Positions 32,770 to 43,033 are shown, counted from the stretch's first letter. The stretch is 64,000 bases of DNA from Diploptera punctata (GCA_030220185.1 JASPKZ010000420.1:726501-790500); one strand, 5' to 3'. Notes: generated from the sequence alone by a model not told the origin. Program-made: numbers and translations.

Positions 32770-33615
32770 ATTATTATGTTCATCACGTTTAATATTAATT
32801 TGTAAGCGGATGGTTTGTTTCACCTCATATGTTCTTGATGGTTAACCCTTAAATTGGCAAAATACAAATTTCTTGTGTTAGTTATTTGAATGTGGCGGAC
32901 CGCAGTGAAAACGGAATCTTGTGTAACTGTTGTTATTACGTACATTGTATAATTAGACAGACATTTAAGTGGTTTCTTTTTGTTCGTTTTCTTCTGATTT
33001 ACTTAAAATATTAAATTAATTGAAGCAACTGATGTATCCAAGGAGGCCCTCCATATCCTTGTGTGGTCAAAAAAAGTGGCAAGTCGTGGCACATTCCGGG
33101 TGGCGTAGTGCATTAAACGTACCTATAAGGCGAGATGAGTAATAAGAAGGAAATAAACGTTATTGATAGTTGGACCAAATCTGATTGGTTCACAAGTAAG
33201 AAGGGAGAGGTATTTCACATTCTGCAACTTCCTATTTACTCATTTTTTATACTTTTTTCTTGCTTTACCTGCGTTTGGAGCATCTGCATAATGTTGACCT
33301 AAATTCCAGCTGTCCGCTTTATTATTATTCACTTCCTTTCCTCCAAACGAGATGAATATTAACCAGCAAATATTACATTATTTGGGTGCCTAATTCCCTC
33401 ACATGCAATGAACATCTATCAAAGCAAATCCTAATTTTGTTATCAAAGCTAATAACTAACAGTGTAACTTAAATGAACTTAATCAATGTAATACAAACAT
33501 TCAGGTAATTTTATTCTATCATTTGATATTCCTTTTGTGTTTACTCTAACATCGGATCTGAAATACATCTTCCAATGATTCTATATACATTTAAATAAGA
33601 GTTTAATAAATCAAT
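32770..33615. other. No gene recognised
   Basis: AT-rich. A stretch at 33037-33090 (GGAGGCCCTCCATATCCTTG) resembles part of the dispersed repeat at 61076-61221. Otherwise nothing. Confidence 0.35.
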
Positions 33616-33685
33616 TTCAAGTTTTTATTATTGATTTCGTACATCTCAATGATGGATAAATCATATTTGAAGAGAAAAATTATAC

Positions 33686-33758
33686 GCTCAGACCGGGACT
33701 TGAACCCGGGACCCTTGGTTCTCTAGACCAAGTGCTCTACCAACTGAGCTACCTGAGC
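33686..33758 (-). tRNA. tRNA-like gene, array unit 1
   Basis: Identical cloverleaf to 135-207: intact acceptor, D and T stems, 6-bp anticodon stem, loop CTAGAGA. A T-rich stretch follows its 3' end. Repeat-borne; function as a tRNA is doubtful. Confidence 0.45.
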
Positions 33759-33978
33759 AAGTACCGATCTAAACGCAAATCTTTCTCTATATACATTGTA
33801 ATTCCCATCTACCAAATGCTGTGAAGCCATGCTTCTATCTTGCAAATGGCGGCTCCTTTATTAAGAAGACATATTTGGGAATTATACATTACAGCCAGTA
33901 CGGCTTTTTCCAAGTTTTTATTATTGATTTCGTACATCTCAATGATGGATAAATCATATTTGAAGAGAAAAATTATAC

Positions 33979-34051
33979 GCTCAGACCGGGACTTGAACCC
34001 GGGACCCTTGGTTCTCTAGACCAAGTGCTCTACCAACTGAGCTACCTGAGC
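33979..34051 (-). tRNA. tRNA-like gene, array unit 2
   Basis: Same sequence as unit 1, exactly 293 bp away. Confidence 0.45.
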
Positions 34052-34271
34052 AAGTACCGATCTAAACGCAAATCTTTCTCTATATACATTGTAATTCCCA
34101 TCTACCAAATGCTGTGAAGCCATGCTTCTATCTTGCAAATGGCGGCTCCTTTATTAAGAAGACATATTTGGGAATTATACATTACAGCCAGTACGGCTTT
34201 TTCCAAGTTTTTATTATTGATTTCGTACATCTCAATGATGGATAAATCATATTTGAAGAGAAAAATTATAC

Positions 34272-34344
34272 GCTCAGACCGGGACTTGAACCCGGGACCC
34301 TTGGTTCTCTAGACCAAGTGCTCTACCAACTGAGCTACTTGAGC
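34272..34344 (-). tRNA. tRNA-like gene, array unit 3
   Basis: Same as units 1 and 2 except GCTACTTGAGC, which changes one acceptor-stem pair (minus strand GCTCAAG). Confidence 0.45.
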
Positions 34345-34513
34345 AAGTACCGATCTAAACGCAAATCTTTCTCTATATACATTGTAATTCCCATCCACCA
34401 AATGCTGTGAAGCCATGCTTCTATCTTGCAAATGGCGGCTCCTTTATTAAGAAGACATATTTGGGAATTATACATTACAGCCAGTACGGCTTTTTCCAAG
34501 TTTTTATTATTGA

Positions 34514-34690
34514 TTTAGATAGAAGCATGGCTTCACAGCATTTGGTGGATGGGAATTACAATGTATATAGAGAAAGATTTGCGTTTAGATCGGTACTTGC
34601 TCAGGTAGCTCAGTTGGTAGAGCACTTGGTCTAGAGAACCAAGGGTTCCGGGTTCAAGTCCCGGTCTGAGCGTATAATTTTTCTCTTCAA
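34514..34690 (+). repeat. Inverted unit closing the tRNA-like array
   Basis: AGATAGAAGCATGGCTTCAC onward is the plus-strand version of the array unit, joined to the fourth AAGTTTTTATTATTGATTT start. This gives a head-to-head arrangement with unit 3, like the foldback at 115-543. Confidence 0.85.
34599..34671 (+). tRNA. tRNA-like gene, inverted copy
   Basis: Same core as 451-523 with one change (GGGTTCCGGG for GGGTCCCGGG), which alters the base before the T stem. Followed by TATAATTTTTCTC. Confidence 0.45.
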
Positions 34691-34729
34691 ATAAAATCAA
34701 TTTCAGTTTTTATTACATTAGCTCTGTTT

Positions 34730-34912
34730 AACCTCTCACCTCTTAGGTACTTTTTACAGGCCACACGCCACCTGATACATTGGTACGATCTGTCAGGAGA
34801 GGGATTTTAAACTGTGGATCACAAACAATGGTATTTCTTGAACACACAAGGACATGGCGGATCTCTCCGAGTGAATCAACAGCTCTATGTCAGGCCCTCC
34901 TGCGAGACAAAC
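34730..34912 (+). repeat. Dispersed repeat, copy 2
   Basis: ACGATCTGTCAGGAGAGGGA, TTTTAAACTGTGGATC; related to 26610-26775 and 61076-61221. Confidence 0.55.
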
Positions 34913-35005
34913 ATAAGATTATGATGAAACACAACATTCATACAAATTCATACTAATGGCTAATGTGATAGTGGCGATTATTAGAGCCCGGATTTGTATG
35001 CAAAA

Positions 35006-35720
35006 TAAAGTAGTAGTAGGACTTTATTAGACAAAAAGTAAGATATTTACAATATTATTTACAAATATGGGTCGCACGGGCAGTAAGCCGAACGTGCTGT
35101 TGTTATTCCGTTACAATAAAGTAATAATTGGTAAGACTATAAAGAAAAAACAAAAAAAGAAAACAATAACATTACAATTACATAAAGAAAACACAATAAT
35201 ATTACAATTACATAATAATACATTATCATTATACACTAATTAAGTTATGTATAATTATTAAGAATGAATGGTATTGCATTTTGATAACATATATTTATTC
35301 CTGAATAAGTGTTGTTCTTATTTTCCAGAAATCTACCCAGGTTTATCCAATTTTCTGGGTTTACCAGTAACTCGTAGCATGCCAATCTTACACGGTTTGA
35401 ATTTAGAAATCTTTTCGGTAATAACTGATGCCTCCAATATTCTAAATCGTTGCATTTTCCTAGTATATGTATCTCGTCTTCAAAGCTCCCGCACATTGGA
35501 CATATTCCCATATCGTGATCGTAGCTAATTTTTAAAAATTTCCATGCCCTTAACCTGAACCAAGCAAGCCCTGATCTCTCTTGAAATCCTAGATTGAGTA
35601 TATAAGATTATGTTCCCCAAACTTGTTTTAGGTCTCTTTGTAAAAATAGTGATCGTTTTCCCGCGCATTTGGCCAAAATAATTTGTCGGTTTATATCTAA
35701 GTACCTCCTCCTAAGATAAA
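35006..35720 (-). mobile_element. LINE 3' end with zf-RVT-type zinc finger, copy A
   Basis: Minus strand: LRRRYLDINRQIILAKCAGK, LFLQRDLKQVW, SGLAWFRLRAWKFLKIS, then the CCHC-type finger CPMCGSFEDEIHILGKC and NDLEYWRHQLLPKRFLNSNR. A CxxC...HxxxxC finger at the ORF2 C-terminus is found in I/R1/Jockey-type LINEs (zf-RVT). The 3' UTR ends GTCTAATAAAGTCC plus (TAC)n. Other copies at 37150 and 44222. One stop; 5'-truncated. Confidence 0.8.
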
Positions 35721-36304
35721 GTATTAAATATGCATGCAAATATGCACGAAAAATGTAGAAAATATGCACTCTACATATGCAAAAACAGACTGTAATAAAA
35801 TCAAATAAATGATTGTTTTGTGGGTAATCGTAGCTTATTCCTGACTGTTACAGTAGATAAGGAGGGTTTTCTTGAGTGAAGCTCCTTTGTCTGTCAGTGA
35901 TACAATGAATATGTCCTTTCTACATTATATAATGTCACAGGTGCATGTAAAAAACATCACAGTTCTTCTTCAGTGAATTCGTCTTAGGTTACAGTTTTTT
36001 CACTATCACTAGAGAGCAATCTCCTAATCTGACTAATTCTATTGGAGCCAGGACTTTTTTAATACTTCACTAAGTTATCAAATGCGATTTTAGCAATACC
36101 GTAACATTATTTCTCAAGGCCCTCTTACACAGATATAAATATACATGTTATGCTTATATCCAATGAATTGCAGAAACTTTATTAATTTAAACAATATTAA
36201 TTAATAATTAATTAATTTTATAACTGTAGGCTTTCACGGCCGGCGTCTTGATCCCTATTAGGTTCGTCTTCCGGGCATATAGGCCGTGGTCCAGTCGTTC
36301 TTCT

Positions 36305-36350
36305 ACTCGACGTTTCGTCTACTGCTGCGGTAGACATCATCAGGAGATAC
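36305..36350 (-). ncRNA. Hammerhead ribozyme-like motif, left arm
   Basis: The minus strand reads CTGATGA, T, stem II GTCTACCGCAGCAGTAGAC, GAAACGTC; mirror of the motif at 36484. Confidence 0.6.
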
Positions 36351-36483
36351 TGCGTGCTCTCTGTGAACTCCTCAACAGTCGGCTGCCCCTCCACCAGGGG
36401 CGTGCCTATAAATAGGGAGGAAGTTTCCAACGACCAGCCAGTCTGCAGCCGACTGTTGAGGAGTCACAGAGAGCACGCAGTAT

Positions 36484-36524
36484 CTCCTGATGATGTCTAC
36501 CGCAGCAGTAGACGAAACGTCGAG
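36484..36524 (+). ncRNA. Hammerhead ribozyme-like motif, right arm
   Basis: CTGATGA (36487-36493), one extra T, perfect 6-bp stem II GTCTAC/GTAGAC, then GAAACGTC. GAA-ACGT-C supplies the A15.1-U16.1 pair with a self-complementary stem III (ACGT) and C17. Stem I starts with 3 pairs (CTC/GAG). This is the minimal dimeric hammerhead form known from Penelope-like elements. Nothing here shows that it cleaves. Confidence 0.65.
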
Positions 36525-36828
36525 TAGAAGAACGACTGGACCACGGCCTATATGCCCGGAAGACGAACCTAATAGGGATCAATTAATTAATTACTAGTAA
36601 TTAGCTGAAGAGAAAATTATAATTTAATATCACATTTAGGAGTAAAATATAGATTAATGCAAAATCTAAAATAATCATTTTCCTCCTGAATATGCATTTC
36701 CAGCATTATCAAATACCGCTCAAATTGTCTGTGAAGGAACCACTTAACTTGTAAATCATTTCCGCATACTTTTTAATGCGTAAAACAAAACATGCATTTC
36801 GCATACAAATCCGGGCTCTAGTGATTAT

Positions 36829-36994
36829 GATAGCCAGATAATAATTTTCGGGGACCGATTGGGCATTAAAGTTTCCTGACATTTTTGAGGAAATACCGCA
36901 AATGAACCATCGCCCAGGAAACATTTGCAGACTGGAATCGAACGTGTCCCCTGCTTACGAGACAGCGACGCTACCCCCAGACCACAGAGGTGGA
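36829..36994 (-). repeat. SINE family A, 5' part
   Basis: TTTTCGGGGACCGATTGGGC, TCGCCCAGGAAAC and the head CCACCTCTGTGGTCTGGGGG on the minus strand. The hAT element inserted directly beside it. Confidence 0.65.
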
Positions 36995-37149
36995 CCAAAT
37001 TGTTTTATTAATATGGACTATAAAAAACAACACTATCACAATACAAAACAAACATTTTAAAATTGAATACATATAAGGGAGCCTCCTCAACTTCTTAAAA
37101 CTTTCCAAAAATACTGAAGGCTTTTGGAAACAGTTTAATATTCAGCAGC

Positions 37150-37672
37150 ATGTTGTTTACCTTTAGCGACGATCACGATATGAGAATATGTCCAATGTGC
37201 GGGAGCTTTGAAGACGAGATACATATATTAAGAAAATGTAACGATTTCGAATATTGGAGGCGACAGTTATTACCGGAAAGATTTCTAAATTCAAATCGTG
37301 AAAGATTGGCATGCTACGAGTTATTGGTAAACCCAGAAAATTGGATAAACATGGGTAGATTTCCGGACAAAACGCGGAAAATAAGAACAACACTCATTCA
37401 TGAATAAATAAATATGTTAACAAATGGCAATACCATTACTTCTTAATAATTCTATATACGTAACTAAGTTAATGTATAATGTAATTGTATTGTTATCTAA
37501 TTGTAATATTATTGTATTTTCTTTTTTGTTTTAAGTATATTATCACGAAACATCAACTTATTGTAACGGACTGTCAACAGCACGCGGCTTACTGCCCGTG
37601 CGACGCATATTTGTAAATAACATTATATGTATCTTACTTTTAGTCTAATAAAGTCCTTATGTACTACCTTTA
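37150..37672 (+). mobile_element. LINE 3' end with zf-RVT finger, copy B
   Basis: CPMCGSFEDEIHILRKCNDF, YWRRQLLPERFLNSNRERLA and NPENWINMGRFPDKTRKIRT, then stop, then the 3' UTR with AACGGACTGTCAACAGCACG and GTCTAATAAAGTCC. The frame is open from 37150, so only the last 85 codons are kept. Close to copies A and C. Confidence 0.85.
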
Positions 37673-37949
37673 ATAACTATAGTAGCTAATCAATTGAGAA
37701 TAGCATTTTGAAAAATATTAAGACCTTGAGGAAGCTGAGCCTTACAGCTATTAAATTTTAAAATTTTATGTCTTAGTTTGTCTGATAAGTAACGTCGGTA
37801 TTTAATTTAATGTTGTGTGCCTGGTACAATTTTGAACATGTGATTCACTGGAAGTTGGTTCTGAACGTGCCGGTAGTCAATGTGGCTCTAACTTAACAAG
37901 TGGAACGAGATCTTTAAATTTGAGACGGAGATGTCCAGTATTAGTTAAC

Positions 37950-38255
37950 CGAAATTGATTGTTCTTGTAGGACAACGCGGAGACCCCATACATGTACGAA
38001 CAGTTATGACAAAAAATCAGGAATTTAAAGGAATCCAACTCTTACTACACACGGCATATAGCCCTGATCTTGCGCCTTCAGATCTGTTTTGATCCATAGT
38101 AATTTTCTTGCTTGAAACTTCGAAAGCATTAAAAATATTGAGGGAATTGTTCGCATCAAAAACCAGAGACTGGTACCGTCGCAGAATAATAAACCTCGCT
38201 GAAATATGGTCCAAGACCTTAGAATCTGGTGGCGCCTACTTTGAAAATTAGTTTA
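37950..38255 (+). pseudogene. Mariner (DD34D-type) transposase C-terminal relic
   Basis: Segments equivalent to LxDNAxPH (DNAETPYM), then LLLHTAYSPDLAPSDLF, FASKTRDWYRR and ESGGAYFEN match the second Asp, the HxAYSPDLAPSDxH motif and the GDYxE(N/K) end of Mos1/SETMAR-group transposases. Stops and frameshifts throughout; no TIRs identified. Confidence 0.75.
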
Positions 38256-38317
38256 ATTTCTTATCAGAAAACATTCCAAATAAAATTGTGTCAAAAAAAA
38301 GCATTATTTAAGAGACA

Positions 38318-39168
38318 GTATCTTACATAGTACATTACAATACGAGGTTGGGAAGTGGTATTTACAGAATCGAAGAAAATGTTTAAAAACCGAGCGATAG
38401 CCAGGTTTTTAATTTCCGAGATTCTGTAAAACGCTTCACAAACGTGCGTTGTACATTTTTTTGCGTCATGGTGTTTTCAAAATAATAAATAATAGTAAAA
38501 TAATAACATATTTGTTGGAAATATTTGCGACATTAACAGTCTGGCCAATGTATATATGCTAAATTCCGAAAATAATTGTTGAGATTACAGCAGGCCTTGA
38601 TATCAATCTCGCATAAAATGGCTGCAAGTATTAATGCTTGTAATGAAAACGGCGAAATTGAACAAGCGTGGGAAGTTGGGCGTGCTTCTTTAGTGCCAGA
38701 GAAATCTAAATTAAATTATGAAAAAACATACATTTAAATCAGAAAATGGCTGGAGAAGAAGAATTGTAGTGTAACTGAAAAAAGTATGGTTGCTTATTTC
38801 GTGCTTAGGAGTGAAACATTAAAGTCTCCAGCCAGTTTGTGGTCAGAATATTCAATGCTGATGACAATGATAAATTTAAAAGAAGGTATCAATATTGCAG
38901 ATTTTGTTACACTAGTTAGCTTCCTCAAAAAGAAGAATATTGGACGTAAAGTTAAAATGTCTAAAAGTTTTCAGTAGAATTTTGTTAAGTCAACTTTCAA
39001 TATTGTTTCAAATAAAGTTCTGTTCATTTAAAATGCAGTGGGTTGTAATATGTAATATTACAGTATAGTTATTTAGGTTGGCAACTTCGAAATGTAGGAA
39101 GTTGAACTTTTAATCATAGTCACCATTACTGGTAAATACCACAAAACGCACTATCGCGCAAAAAATAA
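38318..39168 (+). mobile_element. Probable Crypton-like element relic, copy 1
   Basis: Begins AATACGAGGTTGGGA, followed by a hairpin (TACAGAATC...GATTCTGTA) and GTGCGTTGTA...TTTTTTGCGT; ends AAAACGC, CTATCGCGCAAAAAAT. A copy with the same two ends lies at 63190-63821. The inside carries a tyrosine-recombinase-like N-terminal domain (next entry) and AATAAAGTTC. No catalytic domain remains. Confidence 0.6.
38618..38977 (+). pseudogene. Tyrosine-recombinase-like N-terminal domain (one stop)
   Basis: MAASINACNENGEIEQAWEV, VPEKSKLNYEKTYI, stop, IRKWLEKKNCSVTEKSMVAY, SLWSEYSMLMTMINLKEGIN and SFLKKKNIGRKVKMSKSF. The order PEKSKxxYExxY...W...NV(V)AYF...STLWSxYSMLK...FLK(R/K)xxxGxKxKKSKxF is the SAM-like core-binding domain of Crypton/phage-integrase-type proteins that I recall as widespread in insects. 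One in-frame TAA after codon about 44. The catalytic R-H-R-Y half is missing, so it is a relic or a truncated exon. Family assignment is from memory. Confidence 0.6.
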
Positions 39169-39354
39169 TTTTATCATGAATTGTATTGGTATAAATACAT
39201 TGTCGATACCAAATAAAAATAACAAGAAAACAAGGTAAATACCTTAGAGGAAATTGAAATTTTAGAAGAAGCCGCGAACAAAAACATGCTACATGACCAG
39301 TGAACTTACCCCTCTGTACTAACTAATCACCAAACGGTACTTGAACAACAGCTA

Positions 39355-40152
39355 AAGATGGAATATGTTTGCGAACAAGTCCCCAATAATCTAATAAATG
39401 CTATAAAAAGTTTATATGAAACCACATTTATAAAAGTAAAGTTAGATCATGAGAAAATAACAGATAAATTCGAAATGAACCAAGGTTTAAGACAGGGATG
39501 TGGACTATCTCCATTACTGTTTATTCTATATCTAAATGAAATTGTTCAGGAGTGGAAAAAAACTAAACCCCCCAGGAGTAAAAATATGTAGAGGAACACA
39601 AATACAAACAATAATCTTCGCAGATGATCAAGTACTTCTAGCGGAGAATGAAGATGATTTGCAGAGATCAGTATTTAAATTGCAGAATACCCTGGAAAAA
39701 TACAACATGAAAATATCTGAAAATAAAACCAAATCCATGGCAATCACTGGAAAGGGACTTTCGAGAGTAAAAATAATAATAAATAATAAACCGATAGAAC
39801 AAGTAACACACTTTAATTATTTAGGTAATAATATATCACAGTTTCACAATCAAAAAGATGTGGAAACAAATTTAGAAAAATATAACAGATTAAATGGTAT
39901 AATTAGGAGAAATTTTGGAAAACAAATGAGGAAAGAAATCCAATTGAGATTTCATAATGCCATAGCCAAACCTGCTCTACTATACGGAAGTGAATGCTGG
40001 ACACTTCGAGCAAAAGATAAATCCCGCATTAATAGTTCACAAATAAGATTCCTCCGATCACTAACTGGAGTAACATTAAGGGATAGAATGAAAAGTGATG
40101 AGATAAGGATGCAGTGGAATAGTAGGGAAATGGTTGAACATATACAAAATTA
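39355..40152 (+). mobile_element. LINE fragment with RT palm and thumb (5' part of a split copy)
   Basis: FEMNQGLRQGCGLSPLLFIL (RT motif 4), frameshift near 39570, then TIIFADDQVLLAENEDDLQR (catalytic FADD), NMKISENKTKSMAITGKGLS, VTHFNYLGNNIS, LLYGSECWTLRAKDKSRINS and RFLRSLTGVTLRDR up to VEHIQNY. The frame is broken at 40152 by an inserted element and continues at 40599. Only one frameshift otherwise, so fairly young. Confidence 0.9.
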
Positions 40153-40598
40153 TCATAAGTAATGCCACGAGTGATTTCCAAATTATCGATAAATTCACGA
40201 CTCACGAAGTGAGGAGTGAATTTATCTAGATAATTTGGAAATCAAGAGTGGCATTTGTTAGGACTATTTGACGAATAAAATTAAGCTGTTTACTCACAAA
40301 TCATTATTTAACTATAGTTATTTTAAAATATTTATATATTTAATGTAAACGGCGATGTTTTCAAAACAAATGAGAAACGATAGGTACGCTTCTACTGCTT
40401 CTTTTGTTTATCACTGCAACCAGATCATACTATTTATTGCCAAAGGAACGCAATATTGTAAGGAGGAACTTTCTTTAATATGGTAATTATAACACTGATA
40501 AATATTTGGTGAAACACGACTCTGATTGGTTGTAAAACAGAAATCATTGGAACGTGATTGGGTCATTGACTCCCATTTGGGGCATGAGTTAAATAGTC
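40153..40598 (+). mobile_element. Unassigned hairpin-ended repeat, copy 2, inserted in a LINE ORF
   Basis: Starts TCATAAGTAATGCCACGAG and ends GAGTTAAATAGTC, with the palindromic first 110 bp and a deleted middle compared with the copy at 50914. LINE coding sequence resumes at the next base, so both ends can be placed within a few bases. No obvious target-site duplication. Confidence 0.8.
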
Positions 40599-40790
40599 AG
40601 ATTAAATGGTTCCAACACGTCCAGAGAATGTCAAATTCCCGTTTACCAAAGATGATTTACCACCTCAACCCTAAAGGCAAAAGAGACCTCGGAAGACCCT
40701 TCAACCGATGGAAAGATCAGTTTTTGTAGTCGCAGAACGGGCATCATCACCCAATACTGCATATGGAAGAAGAAGAAGAAGAAATTTGCG
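40599..40790 (+). mobile_element. LINE 3' end (3' part of the split copy) with (GAA)n tail
   Basis: QIKWFQHVQRMSNSRLPKMI, YHLNPKGKRDLGRPFNRWKD then stop and a GAAGAAGAAGAAGAAG tail. It continues the LINE at 39355-40152 in the same frame family. Confidence 0.9.
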
Positions 40791-41170
40791 AACAGCTTTC
40801 GACGAAGTTTTAGTTAATGATGACGTAGATATCAGATGAATATTAATAATTTTAAATTTTATATACAAATTATCTTGCTAATAACTATATAACTGCAAGC
40901 TATACAATTGCTTACGCCACAGTAGGTTGAAGGTTAGAGTCCGGGGTTGAGGATTTTTAAACTGCCGTGTACCTTATGGCGACACCATGGCCCGGGGTCG
41001 ACTCTGCCTCTATCGGAAATTAGTACCAGACGTGTGTCCTAGTAGTAAAGGTGGCCGTCATGAAGAGCTGACAATCTGGTTGACATTTCTTCCTGATTGT
41101 TTAGTAAGTTGGAAGCCTTATCTTTGCAATACCTCAAAGGCCACCTGAGGTTTCTAGTAAGATCGCATTA

Positions 41171-41174
<4 letters not shown>
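40791..41174. other. No recognisable gene
   Basis: A GC-richer patch at 40920-41160 (CCGGGGTTGAGGATTTTTAA, CGTGTACCTTATGGCG) may be an unrecognised SINE body. Confidence 0.3.

Positions 41175-41212
<38 letters not shown>
41175..41212. repeat. (TA)n microsatellite
   Basis: About 38 bp of TA adjoining a tRNA-derived SINE; similar (TA)n tracts lie at 41612-41660, 44010-44060, 56155-56195 and 63598-63632. Confidence 0.95.
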
Positions 41213-41216
<4 letters not shown>

Positions 41217-41217
41217 C

Positions 41218-41430
41218 GGCCGCGGTGAACTAGTTGTTATGCTCCTTGCCTCTTGTCTCAAGGGTCGCGGGTACAAATCCGTCCGAGATCGTTGGATTTT
41301 TTTAGGATGGAAAAATCCAAGAAGCAAGTCCTCCCGGAGGGACTTTAAGCCGTGGGTCCAGAGTCTGAAGATTTTCAGACTCGTAAAAGATCTTTAAGCC
41401 TGAATAAAAAGACCTCTAAGCAAAATTTAC
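41218..41430 (+). repeat. tRNA-derived SINE (family B)
   Basis: Head GGCCGCGGTGAACTAGTTG (box A), TCGCGGGTACAAATCCG (box B with one mismatch), then body TTTTTTTAGGATGGAAAAATCC, CTCCCGGAGGGACTTTAAGC and CTGAAGATTTTCAGACTCG. Not related to family A in the body. Confidence 0.7.
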
Positions 41431-41611
41431 CGAATTTTCCCGTCCTAGTACTACCTTAGTTTCCTAGATGTCAGTATGAGGAGGAACGCTGACCACGGGC
41501 CACTCCAATGACATCTAAACGAAAACAAGTGTAACTAAATTAGTAGGACTAAATTTCTTCCCTGTAGGGAGAGATCGCCTAAATCTCGTTGAGAGAAACA
41601 AGGGCTTACAA

Positions 41612-41663
<52 letters not shown>

Positions 41664-41669
41664 TCCCAA

Positions 41670-42250
41670 CTTTGTGACTAATGACATGGCTTCTTGACAT
41701 GTTTGAATCTAATGGAAGTCCACTAAGCAATGCCTATCGCTGCTTTAAAACTAATCTTCCAAGATCAGTGCAGTTACCATTATTTTCCAACAACAAAGAT
41801 TGCTGTATCCAGTTATACATTTGTATCCCAAAGTAAATAAGACATTTTGATTTTATTTTCCGCGATGAATTCGCACTTAAAATCGGGAAATGTATATCTT
41901 CCACTCAATGTATGAAACGAATGAATTGTTCTAGTACTTAACACACTTTTTCAAGTTTTTACGCCATGTGTAAGAGTAAAGTTTTTGACATGGTGTACAC
42001 GGCACACTTGAGCCCCTGACCCAATAAATCATGTTGCGAAGATAACCGCTTCATGTGCAAGACATTTTATTGATGTTGTGTCACATGCCCGGGAAAATGC
42101 TTAAAAAATTCATATTCAAACAACTCACCTAAAAAATATAAAAAAGTAAAGCGTGCCTTTCAAAAACCAGGTCAATGCCAAATCACGCGGATATGATGCT
42201 TCTACTTACTGAAAATTGTCAAGAATGAAAAGTACTCAAAAACTAGATTA
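41670..42250. other. No recognisable feature
   Basis: AT-rich, no frame or repeat recognised. Confidence 0.3.
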
Positions 42251-42254
42251 TTTT

Positions 42255-42300
42255 ATTTAACTGTAGAGTTAAGGCCTTCTCTTCCGATCTGCAAATTGAA
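42255..42300 (-). mobile_element. LINE 3'-UTR remnant
   Basis: AACTGTAGAGTTAAGGCC then TTCTCTTCC resembles the reverse complement of the CR1/Jockey-type 3' UTR at 7200-7260. Confidence 0.45.
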
Positions 42301-42540
42301 TTAATAATGATTACTGACTGGGGACTACCAAACCCAGCTGATGGCTGCGCGGATATGTGCTTTCCATACTACCCTTTCCAGAGCTAATATTTTCTAAACT
42401 TTCTATGCTTAATACTTGTAAAATTCATATAAAATTATATTGAGGTAAATAGTCATAAAATAAAAATTAAAATATACCTGTTGGCATGTGCCATCGTCAT
42501 CAACTGTGTTAAACTATTATATTAAAATGTTACAATGTTA

Positions 42541-42579
42541 ACTGGAGGCCTTTCGGAAGTTAACTTCCATCATCAGTAG
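42541..42579 (-). ncRNA. Hammerhead ribozyme-like motif, left arm
   Basis: The minus strand reads CTGATGA, T, GGAAGTTAACTTCC, GAAAGGCCTC; mirror of 43034-43072. Confidence 0.6.
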
Positions 42580-42792
42580 AATGAGCCTGTTGTTCACGAC
42601 GATGTGGACTTGAAGTGTCGTTAGTAGCAACTGACTTGTTTTTAATGATGTTGTAAAGAGGGTTGTACGACTGGGGTGTGCTCTCATTAATTAGTAAATT
42701 GTTGTTTACCTCTTTTATAATATTTAGGTCTTCCAATATATTTATCTTTATATTTAATTAATATTGGGAAGTAAACATTATGAGGTATAATC

Positions 42793-42902
42793 ATTAAAAT
42801 TCATCGGAGAACATATTGTTTAAACAACTCACCTCATAGGATTCATGCATGAATCCTATGAGGTGAGTTGTTTAAACAATATGTTCTCCGATGAATTTTA
42901 AT
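42793..42902. repeat. Perfect 110-bp palindrome
   Basis: The left 55 bases (42793-42847) are the exact reverse complement of the right 55 (42848-42902), with no spacer; the centre is GGATTCATGCATGAATCC. Bases outside it no longer match. Confidence 0.97.
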
Positions 42903-43033
42903 ATTTATCTTTGCTGAAATTTTTTCTCTATGAACTATTGTTAGGGTGTTTTCTATTGTGTTCATTCTCGGGTGACTAACGACATTCCAAGTCCACATCG
43001 ACGTGCACAACAACAGATAATAGCAGACTCATC

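Larger units (their letters stand above)
33619..34497 (-). repeat. Tandem array: three 293-bp units, each with a tRNA-like gene
   Basis: AAGTTTTTATTATTGATTTC recurs at 33619, 33912, 34205 and 34498, an exact 293-bp period. Each unit holds the tRNA-like core, its 5' flank and a TACATTACAGCCAGTACGGC linker. Units are nearly identical (only a few differences, such as CCATCTACC against CCATCCACC), so amplification is recent. The same unit without linker forms the foldback at 115-543. Confidence 0.93.
36250..36580. mobile_element. Penelope-type foldback, second family
   Basis: Arms of about 135 bp (36250-36385 and 36446-36580) mirror each other almost perfectly around a 60-bp centre with a TATA-like TATAAATA (36407-36414). 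Each arm carries a hammerhead core facing outwards. The arms are much less diverged than the host hAT remnant, so this is a later insertion. Confidence 0.75.
34982..36820. mobile_element. hAT-like non-autonomous element (1.84 kb) with nested insertions
   Basis: TIR TAGAGCCCGGATTTGTATGC (20 bp) is exact at both ends (34982 and, inverted, 36820). Flanking 8-bp duplications are GCGATTAT (34974-34981) and GTGATTAT (36821-36828), one mismatch. An 8-bp TSD and a TAGAG end fit hAT. No transposase is present: the inside is an AT-rich remnant plus a LINE (35006-35720) and a Penelope foldback (36250-36580). The target was next to a SINE. Confidence 0.85.

Noticed and set aside
36407..36414. TATAAATA in the foldback centre as a promoter of a host gene
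   Set aside because: It lies in the 60-bp loop of a repeat with no gene downstream; at most it serves the element.
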